Part shown: positions 8,701-17,000 of the stretch, in pieces
Position numbering within the stretch: the first letter of the stretch is position 1
Layout: every line of letters starts with the position of its first letter
Origin: Methanobacteriota archaeon
GTDB lineage: Archaea > Thermoplasmatota > DTKX01 > VGTL01
Direction: 5' to 3'
Assembly (NCBI GenBank): GCA_016874675.1
Contig: VGTL01000007.1
Coordinates: 1 to 64,000 of the forward strand
Length of the DNA: 64,000 nucleotides
Position numbers and translations under genes: made by a program
Notes under the pieces: model-generated
Seen by the model: only the letters and a program-made list of their open reading frames with translations
Databases searched by the model: none
What the model was told of the DNA's origin: nothing

Positions 8701-9538
8701 ACTCCGGCCGGCTGAGGAACCCTGAGGCGACGAGGCATCCGGTGTAGCTCCGGTTGAATGTGCAGTCCTCGACGGTCAGGTTGGCTCCCCGGCCGGCGGC
8801 GGCGGCCGGCGGCGCGTCGCGCGCGCGCCCCCCCGCCTGGCCGAAGCCGCACCCCGACATTACTGTCTTCGAGGAATAGAAGGAGCAGCTGGCCCGGTAG
8901 GAGAAGAGGCAGTCCACGACGGTGACGTCCGAGAGCGTGGAGTCGATGCCGCCGGTGGCCTCGTCGGTGCAGTTCACCAGCGACACCGAGGAGTTCCAGA
9001 TGTATAGGCCCGCCGAATCGTTGCAGGCGAACCGGGTGTCCTCCAGGGTGATGCGCGAGTCTTCAAAGACCAGCACGGGCTCCCAGTCCTTGAAGGTGTC
9101 GTTGAACACGCACTGCCTGAAGCTGGCCGTCCCGCCCAGCACGTTGATGCCGCCCCTCTTGGTATCGAAGCTGGGGCCGATGTTGCCCATGCAGGACCGT
9201 TCCGCGTCCAGCTCCCCGTAGACCCGGAAGAACGCCGCCGGGACCGCCGGGTCGGGGTTCACCGTGCAGCCGATCAGGGTCAGGCGGGCGCCCCTCCCGA
9301 CCGTTATCCCGCTCTTGTACGAGGAGGTCTGGTTGAACGAGAGCAGGACGTTGTCCAGCGTCAGCCGGGCCCCCGACCTGACCGTGAGGTTCCAGGGGCC
9401 CAGCTCGATGGTCTCGTTCGAGACGAGTGTGTCGGCCGTGACGACCCAGTCCTGGCCGGGAGGGGGGGCCTGCGCCGGGACGGGAATGGCCGGGACCAAT
9501 GAAAGGAGCACCAATGCAGTGACGGCGAGCGCTCTCAC
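5723..9538 (-). CDS. Secreted beta-helix, CARDB and PKD surface protein
   Basis: A 1271-residue exported protein. It has a Sec-type signal peptide (MRALAVTALVLLSLVPAIPVPAQA). A long right-handed parallel beta-helix region of NosD/periplasmic copper-binding type follows (about residues 40-640, full of G-N-x-I/V turns such as ISDNTVRSG and LISNNTILGG). A CARDB-like segment comes next (about 730-820), then four PKD domains recognisable by FGDG cores (FDFGDGNATEW, WSFGDGGVEMS, WEFGDGGSSEL, WDFGDGSTATG). A C-terminal membrane anchor (VGALLAVSIIIYILLRIL) is followed by a basic, glycine/proline-rich tail. It is probably an anchored adhesin or S-layer-associated protein. Beta-helix domains can bind or cleave polysaccharide, but no catalytic site was identified. 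Many N-x-S/T sequons fit N-glycosylation. Confidence 0.85.
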   Translation of the reverse strand: MRALAVTALVLLSLVPAIPVPAQAPPPGQDWVVTADTLVSNETIELGPWNLTVRSGARLTLDNVLLSFNQTSSYKSGITVGRGARLTLIGCTVNPDPAVPAAFFRVYGELDAERSCMGNIGPSFDTKRGGINVLGGTASFRQCVFNDTFKDWEPVLVFEDSRITLEDTRFACNDSAGLYIWNSSVSLVNCTDEATGGIDSTLSDVTVVDCLFSYRASCSFYSSKTVMSGCGFGQAGGRARDAPPAAAAGRGANLTVEDCTFNRSYTGCLVASGFLSRPECSVFFNDPKESLVRGCAFEGDGSSIGAVYSPVTIIGRSTFNCKDYAVVCYDFTTDTLAVRENSVLGGKGIALSSGGGLVEGNTIRSELGHNGGMIDCSRPACVLRNTIDGPARPTIGTYGILLRNPSILEYSEVRGNNISGMGTGIYFGGYNNDDIVGENRVTASNYGVVVQSYGNVVGNTVESVDNGIEVRGKNPDGLPWRISDNTVRSGTTGINASMMQDASGRGLISNNTILGGRTGLDIRSSKVTVSGNRLAGQAQTGILAVDFTGDITGNGVSANETGISVEMRSDSHNPGSVDRNTVAGSRVGIALRRTDIAVNSNQLENISAWGIHGLDYTGDSGGNAFGPAAGDGACREGRFWSVRVTARYNANPPGDPENWLPAGTFHLLVTDRLGAVAVDLPEYRSQTLAVKGQHVWWNGTDRDYNPHQFTALADQKGVGRVQGVVDRPFQLELSLRSGPELHPLSLQVSPPSPVEGDLVRISATGVHNASFNPFQQPAPGAVLEIGLDGSPLLAKELAECLPGCEFGLSAAAIATPGWHNASFMVDSTHLIDELFEDNNLATVQFFVSAMPNGSLVSGGTRVACWEPVIFSVRLERSAGALAGVRFDFGDGNATEWSTALSATHAYTSPGRYTVRAWLSNLEGTVRECQNALNMEVSPPALELTIRALPDPARSGSPVAFSVEMTGPAERVVSGMWSFGDGGVEMSDARLAAGHTYAIPGNYTVELLVRLEDGSTFLFSTVVAVLNAPPQARLQVFPQNGTVATLFSFVSRSSDPDGRVVRIRWEFGDGGSSELPAPTHYYARRGVYTVNLTVMDQLGEWSAPAAFLVVVENTPPSARIGPVGGSAATGSELRFDGSGTTDPDDPPEALSYLWDFGDGSTATGARAHHAYSRPGRYTVTLTASDAAGGVSVRTVTVDVRQATGPNVGWEMPAAAVGALLAVSIIIYILLRILSHRHGDRPPPAGGGLHAGGRGRGGPKPGRGGPKPPGAQP

Positions 9539-9570
9539 AATGACCCCGCGAGTATTTCGCCGGCGGACTA

Positions 9571-9579
9571 TATAGATTT
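9571..9579 (-). promoter_or_regulatory. TATA-like element for the beta-helix protein
   Basis: CTATATAGA lies about 35 bases upstream of the minus-strand ATG at 9538, in the only A+T-rich part of this divergent intergenic region. Confidence 0.35.
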
Positions 9580-9608
9580 ATTGGGACGTTTTTAAGCAGC
9601 CTTGAAAT

Positions 9609-9636
9609 ACCACCGCCCCCATTCTGCGGCGGTGGT
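9609..9636 (+). promoter_or_regulatory. Stem-loop just before the start of the 9640 gene
   Basis: ACCACCGCC pairs with GGCGGTGGT across a 10-base loop, giving a nine-base-pair stem that ends three bases before the ATG at 9640. It would hide any ribosome-binding site, or it may be a relic of a repeat. No terminator-like T run follows. Confidence 0.4.
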
Positions 9637-9639
9637 GGC

Positions 9640-10136
9640 ATGGTCCAGGGAAATCTGCCCGTGAAGCGGATGGTGCTGTACAAGCACGGCGTGGGGTTCA
9701 TAGAGCGCGGCGGGGCCTGCGAGGGCGGCCTCGTCAAGCTGAGCTTCAAGCGCGACGAGATGGACGACGTCCTCAGGAGCCTCTCGGTGTTCGTCAGGGG
9801 CAAGGGCCAGGTGACGGGCGTGTCGTACGAGACGGCCGACGACATCTCCAAGCTCCTGGCCGAGAAGGCCATCAATGTCCCGGACAAGGAGGCGATGGTG
9901 GGGCTCCTGCGCGCGCTCCGGGGCTACCGCGTTAGGCTCTGGGTGCCGGGGGAGCAGGCCGAGGGGAAGGTGGTCGGCACGGAGGAGGTGCCCCAGATGG
10001 ACCGCTGGGCCAGGAGTCCGGCCAGATAGTCCAGGAGCAGGACCGGTTGCGCAAGAACCTGGGGGCGCTGGGCCCGAGCCAGCAGGAGGCGGGCATGCGG
10101 GGAAAGTATGTCTCCAAGCTCGGGGCGTTGGGTTGA
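9640..10136 (+). pseudogene. Decayed DUF4139-like gene (internal deletion and frameshift)
   Basis: The first part (frame 1, about residues 1-125) reads LPVKRMVLYKHGVGFIERGG followed by LSFKRDEMDDVLRSLSVF. This is the N-terminus of a family of long (about 600-residue) archaeal/bacterial DUF4139-like proteins, recognised by pattern. The reading frame then stops at 10029. From about 10011 frame 3 continues as QESGQIVQEQDRLRKNLGAL and ends MRGKYVSKLGALG, which looks like the C-terminal coiled region of the same family. The central several hundred residues are missing, so I interpret this as a remnant left by an internal deletion with a frame change. Starts at 9661 (GTG) or 9670 (ATG) are alternatives. 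An intact short protein of 129 residues is the other reading. Confidence 0.6.
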
Positions 10137-10214
10137 GCGGGCAGGGCGCGGGGCGCGGGGCGCGGGGCGCGGGGGGAATGTGAAGGCGCAGGGCGGGAGA
10201 CGCAAGGGGCAAGG
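10137..10214. repeat. Heptamer repeat, single-arm copy (R2)
   Basis: Tandem GGCGCGG GGCGCGG units, then GGCGCAG and GGGGCAAGG, all purine-rich on the plus strand. No complementary arm is present. It fills the gap between the pseudogene and the next start. Confidence 0.7.
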
Positions 10215-12158
10215 ATGACCGAGAAGAAGGACATAATCAAGGAGCTCGGCGAGGGCCAGCTCTTGCTCCCCGGGCTGGTGAACGCGGCGCTGGTCGCCAA
10301 CGACCGGGTCAAGTACTACTTCACGCTCCTGCAGACGGCGCGCTCCCGGGCGGAGCACCCCGGGCGGGAGTTCCCCGACCTCAAGGCCGAGCGCGAGACG
10401 GCCGGGGTGGACGAAAGCTTCCTGGACAACGTCGTCACCGGGACCGAGAAGGTCTCCCCGGGCAGGTACCGGCTGCCCTTTTCGTCCGACATATTCGCGG
10501 CCGTCCGGGCAGCCATGGAGGACATGGCCCGGCCCGTCCTGATGCGCGAGGGGGCCGAGACGGACGAGCTCCGCTCCCGGCTGGGCCGGCTCCTGGAAGG
10601 GCTCCCCGCCGGCGGGGACGAGCCCGTGCCCGAAGAGCTCATAATGAGGCTCACCTCCGCCGACCGCGACGCCGGCGACAGCCTCCACCTGCTCGTGATG
10701 GACCTGCACAAGCGCCTCAACGCCCTGCAGGGGGAGCTCTCCAAGGACGTCATAGACGGCGCCCGCACCTACCTGCTCGAGGAACGGGACCGGGAGCTGG
10801 TCCGATCATTCATGTCCGGCGTCAACCGGACCGCCCCGCTCAAGTTCGAGCACCCCGGCCTGGGCACCACCGCCACGCGGGCGGGCCCAAAGCTCCTGCT
10901 CCAAAACGACATCGGCACCACCGACGCCCACGTCCTCGTGGTCAACATAGAGGACTCCACGGTGTCGATAGTGTACACGGACGTCCACCTGTCCCGGCTG
11001 ATGTTCCTCCACGGCCTCCTCGAGAAGTACCCGGTCAAGTGGGAGGACACGCTCTCGAGGAGCGGCGGGGCCCGGTTCGAGTCGGGCATGTACCACCTGT
11101 CCGTCGGGCGGTTCACGGCCAAAGACCGCGACGAGCTCAAGGCGTTCCTCGCCCACTTCGGCTCCCGGCTGGTCTTCCTCATCGACTGGAACCGCGCCCG
11201 GAAGCGGTTCCGCAACTTCCTGCGCAAGAAGGACTGCATCGCCGCCCTGAGGTGGGCCGCCGACAACGATGTCGGCCACATGGGCTTCCTGAAGCTCGGC
11301 GGCGAGAAGCTCGTGTACGAGGCGCTGGAGCTTGCCGCCCGCGTCCCGCTGCGCTACGGCGAGCCGCTCTACCAGATACTCGGGCGCGAGCGCACTCTCG
11401 AGTACATACAGTGGGTGCTCAAGACCGCCACCTCGGGGCTTTTGGCAAACCGGTCGGTCCTCCTCATACAGGACGAGATAAAGGCCGAGCTTTTGCGCTA
11501 CTTCCGCTCGGCCCACCAGGGCCTCATGGAGATCTGCACCGAGCACGCCTCCGTGACGACCGAGGTGGCGACCGCGGTGCGCGACTCGCTTCTCGGAGTC
11601 CATAGGGGCGGAAGCTCCTCGTTCGTCACGCGGACCGCCAAGCGGGCCAAGCGCTGGGAGAGCCAGGCCGACGAGCTCGTGAGCAAGGTCCGGGGGCTCT
11701 CCAAGCGGGCCGAGTCCGGGCCCTTCTTCATCGCGCTCATCACCGCCGCCGACGACGCCCTGGACTACCTCGAGGAGGCCTGCTTCTTCGCCACGCTGGC
11801 GCCGTCCGGCCCGGGGTCGAAGGGCATCCACTCCGAGCTGGTCGGAATGTCCGAGCTAGCGGTCAAATCCAGCCAGGAGTTCCTCAGGGCCCTCCACGCC
11901 GCCCAGTTCGTCCAGAAGGGCTGCACCCGCGAGGAGATGCAGGACTTCCTGGAGCCGGTCGACCGGGTGCTCTCATTGGAGCGGGAATCCGACGAGGCGC
12001 TCCGCCGCACCCAGAAGACCATACTCAAGGAGAGCTCCGATTTCAAGGAGCTCTCGGTCCAGTTCGAGCTCGCCCGCAGCATCGAGGAGGCCACCAACTC
12101 CTTCATGAAGTCCGTCCACATCATGCGCGACTACATACTCGACATGGTGAACAGGTAG
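10215..12158 (+). CDS. Helical protein with PhoU/DUF47-like C-terminus
   Basis: A 647-residue cytoplasmic protein, almost entirely helical. The C-terminal portion (about residues 430-647) has the spacing of a PhoU/DUF47-like bundle, with acidic repeats such as KRWESQADELVSKVRGLSKR and LEEACFFATL, and the ending SFMKSVHIMRDYILDMVNR. That assignment is tentative. The central region (about 220-330) is mixed alpha/beta (HVLVVNIEDSTVSIVYTDVHL) with a basic stretch RARKRFRNFLRKK. I do not recognise the N-terminal 200 residues. The stop is nine bases before the start of a truncated pyruvate phosphate dikinase homolog, so the two are very probably one operon and may form one phosphotransfer or phosphate-sensing system (inference). 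Confidence 0.65.
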   Translation: MTEKKDIIKELGEGQLLLPGLVNAALVANDRVKYYFTLLQTARSRAEHPGREFPDLKAERETAGVDESFLDNVVTGTEKVSPGRYRLPFSSDIFAAVRAAMEDMARPVLMREGAETDELRSRLGRLLEGLPAGGDEPVPEELIMRLTSADRDAGDSLHLLVMDLHKRLNALQGELSKDVIDGARTYLLEERDRELVRSFMSGVNRTAPLKFEHPGLGTTATRAGPKLLLQNDIGTTDAHVLVVNIEDSTVSIVYTDVHLSRLMFLHGLLEKYPVKWEDTLSRSGGARFESGMYHLSVGRFTAKDRDELKAFLAHFGSRLVFLIDWNRARKRFRNFLRKKDCIAALRWAADNDVGHMGFLKLGGEKLVYEALELAARVPLRYGEPLYQILGRERTLEYIQWVLKTATSGLLANRSVLLIQDEIKAELLRYFRSAHQGLMEICTEHASVTTEVATAVRDSLLGVHRGGSSSFVTRTAKRAKRWESQADELVSKVRGLSKRAESGPFFIALITAADDALDYLEEACFFATLAPSGPGSKGIHSELVGMSELAVKSSQEFLRALHAAQFVQKGCTREEMQDFLEPVDRVLSLERESDEALRRTQKTILKESSDFKELSVQFELARSIEEATNSFMKSVHIMRDYILDMVNR

Positions 12159-12167
12159 GCTGGGCCG

Positions 12168-13796
12168 ATGGAGGGCGACCAGAACCGCTTCGCATCGTTT
12201 TGGACCGGCTCGGCCGACGCCGTATCGCGGGAGGAGTTCGGCAACAAGGCGGCCAACCTGGCCGCGATGGTCTCCCTGGGTGTTCCGGTCCCGCCGGGGT
12301 TCGCGCTGGGTGTCTCGGTGTGCGAGGACTTCCACCGCGGCCGGGGCAGGCTCCCGGCCGACGTCCCGGTCCTCCTGGGGAAGGGCATCCAGCTTTTGGA
12401 GAAGGCCACCGGCCTGAAGTTCGGCGGCCGCCGCAGGCCCCTCCTCGTCTCGGTGCGCTCGGGCGCGCCGGTCTCCTTGCCCGGGCTCATGGAGACCATC
12501 CTCAATGTCGGGCTCAACCGTGAGACCCTCCAGGGCCTCGTTTTCATGTCCGGCAACCCGCGCTTTGCACACGACTCCTACCGCAGGCTGGTGGAGGGCT
12601 TCGGCACCACGGTCTTCGGCCAGGACCCGCGCCCCTACCGGACCCTGCTCGCCCGGGCGCAGGAGAGGGAGGAGGTCCCCGACGCCACCGAGCTGGACTG
12701 GGCCACGCTCCGCGACCTGGGCTGCGAGTACGAGCGGCTGTTCCAGGCTTCCGCGGGCACCCGGTTCCCGCAGGAGGCCTTCGAGCAGCTGGGGCTCGCG
12801 ACGGCCGCGGTGCTCCGCTCCTGGAAGGGCCCGAAGGTGGAATCCTTCCGCAGGCTGGGGATGCTCAAGGGCGCCCGGGGCACAGCCGTGACTGTCCAGG
12901 CGATGGTCTTCGGCAACATGGGGCCGCGCTCGGGGGCCGGGGTCATGTTCACCCGGGACCCCTCCACCGGGGCGAGCGAGCCCATGCTGGACTTCAAGTT
13001 CGGCGTCCAGGGGGAGGACGTCGTCTCGGGCGACGCCTCGGCCGCGCCGGTCATGCTGGCGGAGGTCCTGCCGGAGGTCCACGCCGAGCTCCTGCGCACG
13101 GGCCGCCGGCTGGAGCAGCACTTCGGGGACATGCAGGACCTCGAGTTCACCGTCCAGGAGGGGAGGCTATACATCCTCCAGAGCCGTGCCGGAAAACGGG
13201 CGCCCCTTGCGGCGCTGCGCATCGCGGTCGAGATGGAGCGGGAGGGCCTGGTGCGGCCCGAGGGGGCGCTCTCGATGCTCGCCGAGGTCGACATCGGCGC
13301 CATCCGGGTCCGCCGCCCGGTATCGGAAGGGACCCCCATGGCCCGGGGGGTGCCCGCCTCGACGGGCGTCGCCTCGGGCTCGGTGGCCCTTTCCCCGGAA
13401 AGGGCGAGGAGCTCCGGCGCCTCCCGGCCGGTGATACTGGTCCGGGAGACGGCCTCGCCGGAGGACCTGCCGGGCCTGGCGGCGTCCGCCGGACTGCTCA
13501 CGGCCCGCGGGGTTCGGACCTCCCACGCGGCGGTGGTCGCCCGCCAGCTCGGGAAGGTCTGCATCGTCGACTGCGGGGCGCTCCGGATCGACGTCCAGTC
13601 CCGGCGGTGCCGGCTGGGCGAGCGGGACATCCCCGAGGGCGAGCTCATCACGCTCGACGGCAACACCGGCAACGTCTACCAGGGGAGGATAGAGGTGGTG
13701 GAGGAGACCCCGGCCGAGCTCCTGTCGGCGTACCGCTCCTGGAAGGAGGGGCGGGACCCGCCGCGCGAGGTCAGCGGGTCTTGTCCCCGTGCCTGA
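12168..13796 (+). CDS. PPDK-like ATP-grasp and phosphohistidine protein, no PEP domain
   Basis: A 542-residue protein matching the first two-thirds of pyruvate phosphate dikinase. Signatures in order: SVRSGAPVSLPGLMETILN, RFAHDSYRRLVEGFG, VMFTRDPSTG and MQDLEFTVQEGRLYILQSRAGKR of the ATP-grasp/nucleotide region, then TSHAAVVARQLGKVCIVDCG with the swivelling catalytic histidine. PPDK is usually about 880 residues; the C-terminal PEP/pyruvate barrel is absent here, and the protein ends soon after the histidine domain. It could therefore autophosphorylate with ATP but must pass phosphate to something other than pyruvate bound in cis. Its operon partner is the helical PhoU/DUF47-like protein. The last 26 bases overlap the convergent zinc-protein gene. 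Confidence 0.85.
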   Translation: MEGDQNRFASFWTGSADAVSREEFGNKAANLAAMVSLGVPVPPGFALGVSVCEDFHRGRGRLPADVPVLLGKGIQLLEKATGLKFGGRRRPLLVSVRSGAPVSLPGLMETILNVGLNRETLQGLVFMSGNPRFAHDSYRRLVEGFGTTVFGQDPRPYRTLLARAQEREEVPDATELDWATLRDLGCEYERLFQASAGTRFPQEAFEQLGLATAAVLRSWKGPKVESFRRLGMLKGARGTAVTVQAMVFGNMGPRSGAGVMFTRDPSTGASEPMLDFKFGVQGEDVVSGDASAAPVMLAEVLPEVHAELLRTGRRLEQHFGDMQDLEFTVQEGRLYILQSRAGKRAPLAALRIAVEMEREGLVRPEGALSMLAEVDIGAIRVRRPVSEGTPMARGVPASTGVASGSVALSPERARSSGASRPVILVRETASPEDLPGLAASAGLLTARGVRTSHAAVVARQLGKVCIVDCGALRIDVQSRRCRLGERDIPEGELITLDGNTGNVYQGRIEVVEETPAELLSAYRSWKEGRDPPREVSGSCPRA

Positions 13797-13947
13797 ACGA
13801 GTTGGCGCAGACCGGGGAGCAGAACTGGTGGTCGGCGCCGTCGACGTGCTTCTTCACCACACCCCCGGGCTTCATAAGCTTCCCGCACTTGTCGCAGGTG
13901 ACGTCCATGCTGTGGCGCATCTTGCTCATCGAGTCCTTCAAACCCAT
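13771..13947 (-). CDS. 58-residue TRASH-like zinc protein (not in ORF track)
   Basis: The minus strand encodes a 58-residue protein starting MGLKDSMSKMRHSMDVTCDKC and ending CSPVCANSFRHGDKTR. It has two metal-ligand pairs, CDKCGK and FCSPVCANSF, in the arrangement of TRASH/YHS-type treble-clef zinc domains. It is below the length cut-off of the ORF track. Support is good: an intact ATG, the paired Cys motifs, and a TATA box (minus-strand CTTATAAG) about 38 bases upstream. Small TRASH proteins in archaea often act in metal sensing or trafficking; nothing here fixes the role. Its 3' end overlaps the PPDK-like gene by 26 bases in convergent orientation. Confidence 0.75.
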   Translation of the reverse strand: MGLKDSMSKMRHSMDVTCDKCGKLMKPGGVVKKHVDGADHQFCSPVCANSFRHGDKTR

Positions 13948-13982
13948 CCTGTTCCGCCTCCGGGCGTTCCATCCGCTTGCGC

Positions 13983-13990
13983 CCTTATAA
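13983..13990 (-). promoter_or_regulatory. TATA box of the small zinc protein
   Basis: The minus strand reads CTTATAAG, about 38 bases upstream of the ATG at 13947. Confidence 0.5.
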
Positions 13991-14028
13991 GATTTGCGCG
14001 GGGGCGACTCTCAACTCGCGACAGAAGC

Positions 14029-14037
14029 AATTTAAAT
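14029..14037 (+). promoter_or_regulatory. TATA box of the 14065 surface protein
   Basis: AATTTAAAT, preceded by a purine-rich GAAGC that could be a BRE, lies about 28-36 bases before the ATG at 14065, implying a very short leader. It is back-to-back with the TATA box of the divergent zinc-protein gene. Confidence 0.6.
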
Positions 14038-14064
14038 CCTAGTTGCCGCATAGTAATATGAACC

Positions 14065-17000
14065 ATGAGGGGGAAAGGACGCGCGAGGGGTGTCTTGGAA
14101 GCGACCCTGCTTATTTCCCTGCTCCTCCCCTGCCTGGTCCTCCCGGCCGCCCCGACCGCTTCCGCCCGTGAGATCACCATCACCTCGTTCGAGGACGGGC
14201 GGACCCGTGCCGAGGTGGCGTTCGGCGCGGCCGGCACCGACCTCTCGCTGTCGATATCGATGCAGACCGGGATGCGCACCAGCTGGGCGTTCATCAACAT
14301 CAGCGGGGCGCCCTACACGGGCGGCGGGAAGGACTGCCCGCTGTCGCCCTCGCTGGACCTGGGCGCCGACGGCGAGCCCGAGTGGCGCTTCAACGGCACG
14401 GGCTACGGGGCGCTGGGCCACCAGTACCTCTTCCCGGACGGTTCGGCGTCCTTCCAGGCCGTGTTCCCGGCGGCCGGCCTAAATGATTCGATGGCCATCC
14501 GCCTGCCGGCGGGCTCCACGATTATCGACGCCTCCTTCGACCTCGTTCCCTCGGGCTTCGCGGGCCCGTCCGTGAGCGTCTCGGTGGACGTCGGCACCGA
14601 CGGCGTTGCCGACTGGAGCAACTCCACCCTTGCCGGCAAGGCTAGCGTCCCGGGCATCGCTAGCCTCATCGGGAGCTATCTTTCGGACGCGTCGCCCAGC
14701 GGTGCCGACCAGTACGGCGTCAGGTACGTCGACGTCCCGGTGCGCCTCTCCTGCGGGTCGGCCGCCACGCTCTCGGCGACCAACCTCAGCGTCCGCTACG
14801 ACGTCACGCTCACCACCACCAACCTCGCCCTCAAGCTCCTGGCCCTCGTGCCCGGCGAGCCGGGCACCGGCAACGTCAGTGTCCCGGTCAGGCTCGCCTC
14901 CGGGAGCGCCGGGAGGATAATCATCAAGGACATCGCCCTCCAGGTGCGGCCGCCGCTCCACGCGCCCGACCTCCTCGACCCCGACCCGCCCCTCTCCCCG
15001 GAGCTGTTCATCGACGAGAACCGGAGCGCCCGGTTCAGCGTGAGGGTACAGGACATCTACGGGGACCCGGTCACCCTGCAGTGGTTCCTGGACCTCGTGC
15101 CCGTCCCGGGGGAGACCGGGACCTCGTTCACGCTTCTCACCAATTACAGCTCGGCGGGACGCCACAGCGTCACGGTCACCGCGGCCAACGACCTCTCGGA
15201 GGGCTCCCTGACCTGGTGGGTCAACGTGGCGGATGTCAACCGGCCGCCGGTGATACGGGGGTTCGCTCCCCACGCGGCGACCGTCGGGGAGGGCTTCCTT
15301 CTGAATTTCAGCGTGGACGCCTACGACCCTGACGGGGGCCAAACCAGCTACGCCTGGTACCTCGACGGCGCCCGGCAGTCCGAGCCTGGCCCCACATGGA
15401 GCTACCGGCCCCAGCTGGGCGACGCCGGCTACCACGATGTGGACCTCACCGTCGGGGACGTCGGGGGCGGTTCGGCCAACCTGTCCTGGAACGTGCTGGT
15501 CAAAAAGACCAACGTGGCCCCGACGGTCGTGGACTTCTCGCCCGCCTCCGACCCGGTGGTGGCCGAGGGCCAGGCGCTCCAGTTCCGCATCGCGGCCTCG
15601 GACCCCAACGGGGACCCCCTGACCTACGAGTGGGTCCTCGACGGCTACTCGGCGGGCTTCGGGGCCACCTACAACTACACCCCGGACTTCTCGGCGGCGG
15701 GGGTCTGGGTGCTCCGGGCGCTCGTCTCCGACGGGGTCTTCACGGCCGGACGGACCTGGAACATCACGGTCACCGACGTCAACCACGCCCCCGCGGCGAG
15801 GATGGACCGGCCCCGGGAGGGCGAAGAGTACCTGGACACGGACATCATATTGCTTTCCGCCCGGAACTCGACGGACCAGGACCGCGACCCGCTCGCCTTC
15901 CGCTGGTACGACGGGGAGACTGCCATCGCCGAGGGGGTGACGGCCAACGTGAGCCTCACGCGCGGCCCCCACAGCATCCGCCTGGTCGTGGAGGACGGCA
16001 AGGGCGGCAAGGGGGAGCTTGCGGTGAACATAACCGTCCGCACGGTATCGGCCTCCACGGAGGTGAGCCTTTCCCCCGGGAAGCCCCGCGAGGGCGAGCG
16101 CATCCGCATAAAGGTGGTCGTGACCAACGAGGGCGACACCGCGATGACCAGCGTCCCCCTGGAGCTCCAGATGGACGGCGTGCGGATTGGCGGCCGGACC
16201 GTCGCCCGCATCCTCCCCGGCGACAACGCCACCGAGTTCTTCTTCTGGACCGCCGAGCCCGGCAGGCACGACCTCTCGGTCAGCGTGGGCAACCAGACCT
16301 CGGTGCTCTATGTCTCGGTCGCCCCGGGCGTGCCGGCGTTCTACTTTTGGATCCTGATGGCGCTGGGGGCGGGGCTCATCGCGATGGCGGTCTCGGCGGT
16401 GCACTTCTCCATCCAGTGGAGACGGGCCATCCGGGAAGGCATAATCGACGAGGGGAAAAGGCGCGGCCGCAGGAAGGACCAGGACCGCGGGAAGGGCCAG
16501 GAAGAGCGAAAGCCGCTTGGGTTTTTCAACATCCGGCTGGGGGCCTCGCCGTACAAGGAGCGGCCCCTCGAGATACAGACCACCATGCCCGAGGACAGGC
16601 CTCCCCAGGACAACATCCGGGAGGAGCTGACGCCGGTCCGGAGGCACTACCTGGCCCGCCAGCCGGCCCCTCCGGGGAAGGGGGGCCCCGCGCCCTCGCC
16701 CCGGGGGTCGCCCGTCACGGCGGGCCTGTTCGCCGCCAGGCGGTCCGAAAGGCCCCTGCCGCCCCCGCCCGAGGCCTCGGACGTCGAGCTGCCCGTGGCC
16801 CACCCGGCCCCGCCGGAAAGCAAGCCGTCCGTGCCATCGCCGCCGCCGAAATCGAAGGCGAAGCTCCCGCCTCCGCCCCCGCCCGGGAAGGGCCCCGCGC
16901 CGGAGGAGCCCGGGCGCGCTCCCAAGAAGCGGATGAAGGCCGTGGAGGACCGCCTGCACGACCTGGAGGGCCGGGGCATGGACATCGCCGCGCCCCGCCG

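Noticed and set aside
5831-8725. 964-residue plus-strand ORF opposite the beta-helix protein
   Set aside because: It is the antisense shadow of a clear gene; its composition is Arg/Gly/Pro/His-rich with no domain, and high G+C content keeps antisense frames open.
9938-10183. ORF 9875-10183 as a separate gene
   Set aside because: It is an out-of-frame translation of the pseudogene plus repeat DNA; the credible coding remnant is in frame 3 from about 10011.
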